Part shown: positions 44,501-50,275 of the stretch, piece by piece | Numbering within the stretch: position 1 is the first letter of the stretch | Layout: each line of letters begins with the position of its first letter | Made by a program: the position numbers and the translations under genes | Origin: Planctomycetaceae bacterium | GTDB taxonomy: Bacteria; Planctomycetota; Planctomycetia; Pirellulales; Pirellulaceae | Assembly (NCBI GenBank): GCA_002724245.1 | Contig: PBOG01000058.1 | Coordinates: 1-50,275, forward strand | DNA length: 50,275 bases | Direction of reading: 5' to 3' | The notes under the pieces: generated by a model | Seen by the model: the letters and a program-made list of their open reading frames with translations, nothing else | Told to the model about the DNA's origin: nothing | The model's database searches: none

Positions 44501-45729
44501 TCGGTCCCGCTCAAGTAGACCGTGATCGTATCGCCTGCAATCCGATCGGGTAGTTTCAGCTGAAACTCCTGTTGGGGAATGGTGCGCGAGCGGGGCTGCA
44601 ACCACGCTTTGGGGCCACCGACTCGTTCAATATGACCAATCGAATTGTATGTCCAGAGAGCAGCTTGCCAGCGGGCGACTTGCCTGACGACGTTGACGGC
44701 ATCTTCTGCCGAACTCGCGTTCCAGGTCGCGCGAATCTGGTCGAGTGCGAGCGAGGGGGTGCTGCGGTTACTGACGGAGAGTACCTTCCATAGTCGCTTG
44801 AGATAGCGACTGTTGAGATGACGCTCTCGCGCCACGGCGTCGATGGACTTGCGCCCGGAACGCAGCGCCTCGCGTTCCGCCAGCGTGGCGACGAGATACT
44901 GTTCGACCGCGAAACGCCCACCTTGCTTGGTGTCAAATCGGACGGCCTGGCCGGTGGCCGCGGCGCCGTCGCTGGAATCGTTAAAGGGTTGATAGAAGGC
45001 GCGGAGCTTGGCAATCAGTGCATCGGTACGATCGCGCCGTGTGGTGTGTGGTGAGAAGCCAATTCCCGTGGGCAATAAGACCAGATGGTCGGCCACCTGC
45101 TTGGCAGCCAGCAGATACTTCTGGACCAGCGCCGGTGACATTCCCTGTGCGCTGCCGGCGTTGGTGAAGCCTTCGCCAGCGGCACCATCGACGGGAAAGT
45201 CTCTGGTTGGATTGAGTGTTTTGATACCGGTCAGGTCGCGAATCGTATAAGCGTATTCGGCGTTGTTCAATCTCCGTAACACGACGGGACCAGGGTCGCC
45301 GGCGAGGGCCTTCGCCTGGTGAGTCAGGTACTCACGGACCCAGTTTCGCAATGCGTTACTTTCCTTGTCGGTTGGCTGGGACGCGTCTTTGGGTGGCATC
45401 TGCCGACTCTCCAGCATGCGCCGAATACGTTGCCAGATTCTTGGTTGTTTTTTCACTGCGTCGATCGTGGAGAACATTTCCAGATCAATTTCGGCTTCGG
45501 TGCGGTCACCGGAGTGACAGCTGTGGCAATAACGCTTCAGTAGTGGTTGAATGCTTGTCTGGTAGGCGTGCTGCAATGCGGTATTGCGCTGTGTGTCGTC
45601 GGCTTGTTGCGCTGTCACGGCGACTGGACTGCCAGTGACGGCGAGGGCCAGCCACACGCCTGGCAAGCAGCGTATTGCGCAAGTCCATCGGATGAGGTGA
45701 CGCTTCGCGTGTCGGCAACTGGTGTCCAT
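41548..45729 (-). pseudogene. DUF1587-DUF1595-DUF1592-DUF1588-DUF1585 haem-binding protein, interrupted by TAA
   Basis: Read from ATG 45729 (leader with hydrophobic core CAIRCLPGVWLALAVTG; 45780 is an alternative start). PSCyt1 has C68-x-x-C71-H72. DUF1587 follows (LRRLNNAEYAYTIRDLTGI). A long insert of about 750 residues includes beta-sandwich regions. Then come DUF1595 (RAWRRPLTTAEREAIASLY), DUF1592 (LTSPAFLYKREQPGP, ATRLSYFLWSAGPD) and the start of DUF1588 (GLLGMATLLSSQSGVSRTSPILRG). A TAA at 42034-42036 stands where relatives have Glu in GNWxxETLLGE. The same frame resumes at once with TLLGERLPRPP, CAKCHARIDPYGFALEQFD and the DUF1585 end LGYALGREI. One G-to-T change (GAA to TAA) explains it. 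TAA is not a Sec codon, so this is recent gene inactivation or a sequence error. Confidence 0.8.
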
Positions 45730-45909
45730 CGACGGGTTCCGTATCAAGTAGTGGGTAACAGTACCCACTATTTCACGCAAATTCGGGTAGCCGGGTCAAG
45801 GGTGTTGCTGGGGATATGTGCTGCCAGCTGTACGGATTTCCTGGCGCGCGCAGCCTGCAGCCAGGCAAGGGCCCCGTTAGGACGGGAGCCGGATTGGCTT
45901 TTCTCCGAG

Positions 45910-47361
45910 ATGTTGCCGGCTTATGATAGAGACCGAACAGCTGATGGCACCGTTGCAAAGGGAGATGCGGTGTTTGCATTTGGCGGCCCAGCGGCTCAGC
46001 TTTGTCAGGGAGTTACACGCCGCGAGTGGTTGCGTGCCGGTGGCATTAGCTCGTTGGGCCTGATGTTGCCAGACCTGCTGCGGGCCGAAAACACGGACTC
46101 GCTACCAAAGGGGGCAAGCTTTGGCCGCGCCCGCTCCTGTATCTTTTGTTTCTTGTTCGGCGCCCCCGCCCACCAGGATGTCTGGGATCTCAAACCGGCT
46201 GCTGTTCCGGAAGTGCGGGGGCCATTTGATCCAATCCCGACCAGTGTCGCGGGTACTCAGGTCAGTGAACATATTCCGCGCACCGCGCAGATGGCCGACC
46301 AATTCGCATTGATTCGAAGTGTGACGCACCTCGACAGTACGCACACGGTTGCCATGCATTACATGCAGACCGGCGTCCGGCACCGCCAGCCGCAAACCAA
46401 TCCGACAAATCTACCGGATGATACACCGTGTTTTGGTGCGGTGATGAATCGACTGCACCCGAGTGATACCGTGTTGCCGGCGGCGATCAGTTTGAACGCG
46501 CCGGGTAACGAGATTCCTAGCGGCCACATCTTTCCAGGATTTTTTGCGGGCTACCTCGGTAATCGGTACGACCCGATGTTTGTACAGGACGACCCCACAC
46601 TTCCCGATTTCAGTCCGCTGCCAGTTGCCCGGAGCCTGCCACGTGACCGCTTGTATGCACGAGCGCGGTTGCTGGGGCAGTTGGATCAGATGCGCCGTCG
46701 CCTTGATCTCAATTCCGCGTTGCGCGACGCGGAAAAATTCCAGCAACGCGCGATCAGCTTACTCAGCGCGCCGGAGGCGGCCAACGCGTTTGATTTGGAT
46801 CGCGAGAAAGCCGCGGTGCGACAACGCTACGGAATGACTCCTTTTGGGCAGGGCTGCCTCCTGGCTCGACGTTTGGTGGAAGCGGGAACCCGCCTGGTCA
46901 CCGTCAACTGGGCACGCGATTACCAGGCTCGGGTTGCCGATCATTGGGACAGTCATGCCGACAACTTCAGCAAGCACAAAGAGCAGCTGATGCCTGCTTT
47001 TGATCTGGGTTACAGTGCGCTACTCGAAGATCTTCAGCAGCGCGGCCTCCTTGATGAAACGCTGGTTGTTGTGTTAGGTGAGTTTGGTCGGACACCCAGA
47101 ATTAATGCCAAAGCGGGGCGGGATCATTGGCCAGGTTGTTTTTCCATACAGCTGGCGGGAGCCGGAATCCACGGTGGGCTGTTGTACGGTGCCTCGGACA
47201 GCACGGCTGCTTGGCCAGCACGTGATCCCGTGACTCCAGAGCAAGTGGCTGCCACGATCTATCACTTGCTGGGAATTCCCCGGGACACTCGTTTTGAAGA
47301 TCTTTCCGGGCAGCCTCAGTCGCTTATCAATGCGACTCCGGTGTGGCGGCTGTTCAGCTAG
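45910..47361 (+). CDS. DUF1501 protein with Tat leader
   Basis: A 483-residue DUF1501 protein. The ATG at 45910 is the closest start ahead of the Tat motif VTRREWLRAGGISSLGLML (about residue 35 onward); the frame upstream overlaps the divergent DUF1592-type gene and looks non-coding. Landmarks are FCFLFGAPAHQDVWDLKP, ALIRSVTHLDSTH, CFGAVMNRL, RYGMTPFGQGCLLARRLVEAG, DHWDSHADNFSKHKEQLMP, LVVVLGEFGRTPRI and AGRDHWPGCFS. It is of the same long subfamily as 6700-8127. It precedes a PSCyt1-DUF1549-DUF1553 gene by 292 bp, the reverse of the order elsewhere in the window. Confidence 0.88.
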   Translation: MLPAYDRDRTADGTVAKGDAVFAFGGPAAQLCQGVTRREWLRAGGISSLGLMLPDLLRAENTDSLPKGASFGRARSCIFCFLFGAPAHQDVWDLKPAAVPEVRGPFDPIPTSVAGTQVSEHIPRTAQMADQFALIRSVTHLDSTHTVAMHYMQTGVRHRQPQTNPTNLPDDTPCFGAVMNRLHPSDTVLPAAISLNAPGNEIPSGHIFPGFFAGYLGNRYDPMFVQDDPTLPDFSPLPVARSLPRDRLYARARLLGQLDQMRRRLDLNSALRDAEKFQQRAISLLSAPEAANAFDLDREKAAVRQRYGMTPFGQGCLLARRLVEAGTRLVTVNWARDYQARVADHWDSHADNFSKHKEQLMPAFDLGYSALLEDLQQRGLLDETLVVVLGEFGRTPRINAKAGRDHWPGCFSIQLAGAGIHGGLLYGASDSTAAWPARDPVTPEQVAATIYHLLGIPRDTRFEDLSGQPQSLINATPVWRLFS

Positions 47362-47460
47362 TGCGGTGGATGCGCTTGTGCAGTTTATTGGCGGATGCAT
47401 TCCGCGGGTTTGAAGTACTGGAGACGCAGATGCTGCGGATTTTGTGATACAGTCAAGTGG

Positions 47461-47499
47461 AGTGTTACGGTATGAAATCGTAGTGTTGCGGTATGAAAT
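47461..47499 (+). repeat. Imperfect 21-bp direct repeat in the intergenic region
   Basis: AGTGTTACGGTATGAAAT (47461-47478) recurs as AGTGTTGCGGTATGAAAT (47482-47499) with one mismatch. It lies in the 292-bp gap between the DUF1501 and PSCyt1-DUF1549-DUF1553 genes, where no gene is otherwise seen. It could be a slippage duplication or a tandem protein-binding site. Confidence 0.6.
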
Positions 47500-47653
47500 G
47501 CTGCGCGCACGAATGTCTGGTATGCATTCGTGAAGCTGCGCCGCCGATTCCCGTTGGCAGGGAATTGTGGGATCCGTTATGGCGAGGTTGGACAGATTGG
47601 GTTCGCGGACCCGAACGTGAACGACCTGTCTGGTTTCTTGTTTGAAGGTGACA

Positions 47654-50275
47654 ATGCGCAAACGAGCACACGGTAATCAAACTCTGCTCTGTCGAGTGAC
47701 GTTGTGGTTCTTCGGAGCGGCAGCGTTTTCTGGCCAGATTGACGCGGCCGATCCGAGTGGCCAGAGAAGTGCGTTTTTTGAGACCAGGATTCGACCGGTC
47801 CTGGTAACGCACTGCTACCGATGCCACTCTGCTGAGGCGGCCGAGAAACAGCGCCTTAAGGGTGGGTTGCGACTTGATTCGCAGGAGGGATGGCTGCGGG
47901 GCGGGGACAGTGGACCGGTGATTGTGCCAGGCAAACCGGGGGCAGGTCAGCTACTGGCGGTATTGAGCCATCGAGAAGATCTGAAGATGCCACCGCAGGG
48001 CAAATTGCCGGTCACTGTGATTGCGGACTTTGAAAAGTGGATTCGATTGGGCGCTGTGGGGCCCCGCGCACAACCGGCGCTGGAACGCGTAACGGGTATT
48101 GATTGGTCCAGTGAACGCAAGTTTTGGTCGTTCCAGCCGCCAGTGAAACATCCTCTGCCACAGGTACAGCGAACCGACTGGCCACGCCGCGCAATCGACT
48201 ATTACATCTTAGCGCGACTGGAAACGCGCCGTTTACGCGTGGCGCAAGCGGCGTCGCGCCGGGAACTGATTCGCCGAGTGACATTTGGATTGACGGGACT
48301 GCCGCCGACCGAAAAAGAGATTGTTTCTTTTCTGCAAGACGGTTCTCCAGCGGCCTTCGAACGGGTCGTCGATCGACTCCTCAACTCGCCCCGCTATGGG
48401 GAGCGGTGGGGGCGTCACTGGCTCGATGTGGCGCGTTATGCGGATGACAAAGCGCTGGCCTATGCGAACCCTTGGCCGCATGCGTACCGCTACCGCGATT
48501 GGGTTGTCGACACCCTCAATCGCGATCTGCCTTACGATCGTTTTGTGCGTTTGCAGTTGGCGGGTGATTTACTGCAACAGCCGGTGACCGACCACGTGTT
48601 GCGATTGGGCGGACTCGGTTTTCAGGGACTCGGCGCGTTTTACCACAAAGGTTCTGTCGCCGAGCAGGTCCAGGCCGACGAACTCGACGACCGGGTCGAT
48701 ACGCTTTCGCGCGGTTTGCTGGGGCTGACGGTGGCGTGCGCTCGCTGCCATGATCATAAATACGACCCGATACCAACCCGTGACTACTACTCGCTCGCTT
48801 CAGCTTATTTCGGCGCGTCCTGGAGCGAAATTCCCCTGGTACCCAAAGAGGTGATTGCCCGCTACGACCACGGACAGCAACGTATCAAACAACAAGAGGA
48901 AAAGATTCAAACGTGGCTGCGCGGCCTGGCCGCACGTTCGGGTCGCCAGCAGTTCAGTCAACTCAGTCAGCATCTGCAGCTGGCCTGGCGGCTCAACTTG
49001 CAGGTAACAGAGGTGGCGCCGCAGACCCTGCAGGAAGCGTCGCGCAGCGCACAACTGCATCCCTACTACGTCGCCCGGTTTCGCACGTTGTTCCAGCCTG
49101 ACCAGACAAGCCCAACCGCCCAGAGATTTCCCCAGTTGGTGGAGTGGTTTACCTATGTCCGGCAGGCCTCTCGTGTTGCCGATTTCCAGACCGCTGAGCT
49201 GCCGCCCGCGGTCGTCCGCCTGGCGGACGAATTTGCGACGCTGGCAGTTAAGGCCTTAGAGGCGTATGACGATCGAGAACGTCGCTACCAGCAGGCACTT
49301 GAATCTGCGGCGGATCAAGAAACCCGGCAGCAGGTGAAACGTACTCCGTTGACCGCCGAACATGAAGCATTGCTCAAGAACCTCTGGCTCGAAAAGACCG
49401 CCCCATTGTTTGCGGAGGTCAAAGTCGCTGAGCAACAGCTGATCACGGACAAAGAGAAACCGGCACTGGTGGCGTTACGCGCAAAGCTGGAAATGCACAA
49501 ACAGGCCGCGCCACCCATGTACCCGGTTTCGCATGGAGTCGTGGGTGGTGGAAAGCCGATGCGGATTTACGTGCGGGGAAACGTAAACCGTAAAGGAGAA
49601 GCCGCACCGCCTGGGTTCTTGCAGATCCTGATGCAGAGAGACGCAGCTCCAGGCACGGCGGCGTTCACGCGGTTGGATCTAGCGAACGCCATCTGTTCGC
49701 CTGACAACCCACTTACCGCGCGGGTTATCGTCAACCGTGTGTGGCAACATCATTTCGGCCGGGGCATCGTTGCCACCGCCAGTAATTTTGGCACTGTAGG
49801 TGAGCGTCCGAGCCATCCAGAATTACTTGATACATTGGCCGTGCGCTTCATGGAGGCCGGTTGGTCACTCAAATGGCTACAGCGCGAATTGTTACTGTCC
49901 GCCACCTATCAGCTGGCCTCGACGCCCGATCCAGACAACTTGGAAGTGGATCCAGAAAATCAGTGGTTATGGCGATTCAGCCCGCGGCGACTGGATGTCG
50001 AATCCTGGCGTGATGCGGTGCTTGCGGTATCCGGTCGACTCGATGGAACCATGGCAGGCCCGGCTGCAGGAAACCTCGATACGGGGCATCTGCGGCGTAC
50101 GCTGTACTCGACCGTCAGCCGGCGAGACCCCGACAAGACCCTGATGGCCTTTGATTTTCCAGATGCGAATGTGACGAGCGAAAGACGCAATGTCACGACG
50201 CTGCCCCAGCAACAATTGTTCGTGCTCAACAGCGAGTTCATGATCCGTTCCGCGGAGGCCTTGGCGGCGCGTTTA
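47654..50275 (+). CDS. PSCyt1-DUF1549-DUF1553 haem-binding protein, 3' end beyond window
   Basis: Open from ATG 47654 to the right edge, 874 codons without a stop. The leader is basic then hydrophobic (MRKRAHGNQTLLCRVTLWFF). PSCyt1 carries C54-x-x-C57-H58, and the LKGGLRLDS and GGDSGPVIVPGKPG segments are typical. DUF1549 spans about 178-385 (LIRRVTFGLTGLPPTEKE, RWGRHWLDVARYADD, FVRLQLAGDLL) with C362-x-x-C365-H366 at its end. A helical linker runs over about 390-620. A segment with MYPVSHGVVGGGKPMRIYVRGN precedes DUF1553 (LDLANAICSPDNPLTARV, NRVWQHHFGRGIV, ASNFGTVGERPSHPELLD, RRTLYSTVSRRDP, TLPQQQLFVLNSEFM). Only the last part of DUF1553 should be missing. It probably functions with the DUF1501 gene upstream. 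Confidence 0.9.
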   Translation, partial: MRKRAHGNQTLLCRVTLWFFGAAAFSGQIDAADPSGQRSAFFETRIRPVLVTHCYRCHSAEAAEKQRLKGGLRLDSQEGWLRGGDSGPVIVPGKPGAGQLLAVLSHREDLKMPPQGKLPVTVIADFEKWIRLGAVGPRAQPALERVTGIDWSSERKFWSFQPPVKHPLPQVQRTDWPRRAIDYYILARLETRRLRVAQAASRRELIRRVTFGLTGLPPTEKEIVSFLQDGSPAAFERVVDRLLNSPRYGERWGRHWLDVARYADDKALAYANPWPHAYRYRDWVVDTLNRDLPYDRFVRLQLAGDLLQQPVTDHVLRLGGLGFQGLGAFYHKGSVAEQVQADELDDRVDTLSRGLLGLTVACARCHDHKYDPIPTRDYYSLASAYFGASWSEIPLVPKEVIARYDHGQQRIKQQEEKIQTWLRGLAARSGRQQFSQLSQHLQLAWRLNLQVTEVAPQTLQEASRSAQLHPYYVARFRTLFQPDQTSPTAQRFPQLVEWFTYVRQASRVADFQTAELPPAVVRLADEFATLAVKALEAYDDRERRYQQALESAADQETRQQVKRTPLTAEHEALLKNLWLEKTAPLFAEVKVAEQQLITDKEKPALVALRAKLEMHKQAAPPMYPVSHGVVGGGKPMRIYVRGNVNRKGEAAPPGFLQILMQRDAAPGTAAFTRLDLANAICSPDNPLTARVIVNRVWQHHFGRGIVATASNFGTVGERPSHPELLDTLAVRFMEAGWSLKWLQRELLLSATYQLASTPDPDNLEVDPENQWLWRFSPRRLDVESWRDAVLAVSGRLDGTMAGPAAGNLDTGHLRRTLYSTVSRRDPDKTLMAFDFPDANVTSERRNVTTLPQQQLFVLNSEFMIRSAEALAARL

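Noticed and set aside
1-50275. tRNA, rRNA, transposase and integrase genes
   Set aside because: I looked for clover-leaf patterns, rRNA cores and DDE or tyrosine-recombinase motifs and found none I could support.

Overview
The window looks like a piece of a planctomycete chromosome, most like the Pirellulales/Planctomycetaceae. The evidence is the gene content: three PSCyt1-DUF1549-DUF1553 proteins with CxxCH haem motifs, four DUF1501 proteins with twin-arginine leaders, one DUF1552/DUF1592-type pair, a PVC-type CxxCH dehydrogenase-like protein, a DUF1080 protein, a sulfatase, and several FG-GAP/VCBS and beta-propeller proteins. Almost every product carries an export signal or membrane segment. 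I see no housekeeping gene, tRNA, rRNA, CRISPR array or transposase.

Layout. 1-1575 (minus): a partial Kelch/sialidase-like exported protein cut by the left edge, then a DUF1080 protein. 1841-8127 (plus): a LamG-PSCyt1-DUF1549-DUF1553 protein followed by two DUF1501 proteins. 8124-10172 (minus): a membrane-anchored TlpA-like redoxin with an in-frame TGA where the catalytic cysteine belongs, then an exported alpha/beta hydrolase. 10580-12058 (plus): an ASPIC/UnbV FG-GAP protein. 12211-17120 (minus): a PSCyt1-DUF1549-DUF1553/DUF1501 pair overlapping by ATGA. 17542-18492 (minus): a beta-propeller protein. 18848-19697 (plus): a broken DUF1549-TPR chimera. 19779-22997 (plus): an alpha-galactosidase-like protein with LamG sequence inside its barrel. 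23040-27510 (minus): an FG-GAP protein and the PVC-type CxxCH protein. 27981-40128 (plus): a directon of sulfatase, cupin, sialidase-like, glycosidase-like/M55 fusion, DNRLRE protein, FG-GAP protein and GDPD-propeller fusion. 40173-45729 (minus): a DUF1552 gene and a DUF1592-type gene interrupted by TAA. 45910-50275 (plus): another DUF1501 and PSCyt1-DUF1549-DUF1553 pair, the latter cut by the right edge.

Function. The set suggests periplasmic or surface turnover of complex, probably sulfated, polysaccharide and glycoconjugates. Hydrolases (DUF1080, GH36-like, sulfatase, esterase, sialidase-like, GDPD) sit among the haem-binding/DUF1501 modules that planctomycetes multiply and whose biochemistry is poorly known. 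This is inference from families and context.

The most notable observation is the redoxin at 8124-8945. Reading through TGA at 8586-8588 joins the two halves of a thioredoxin fold, the TGA sits exactly at the first CxxC position, and a stem-loop with apical loop AGGUCU follows. It is a good candidate selenoprotein. Other irregularities are an in-frame TAA in the DUF1592-type gene, a frame break at a T8 run in the DUF1549-TPR chimera, LamG halves in reversed order in the alpha-galactosidase-like protein, and a 24-residue insertion inside a DUF1553 domain.
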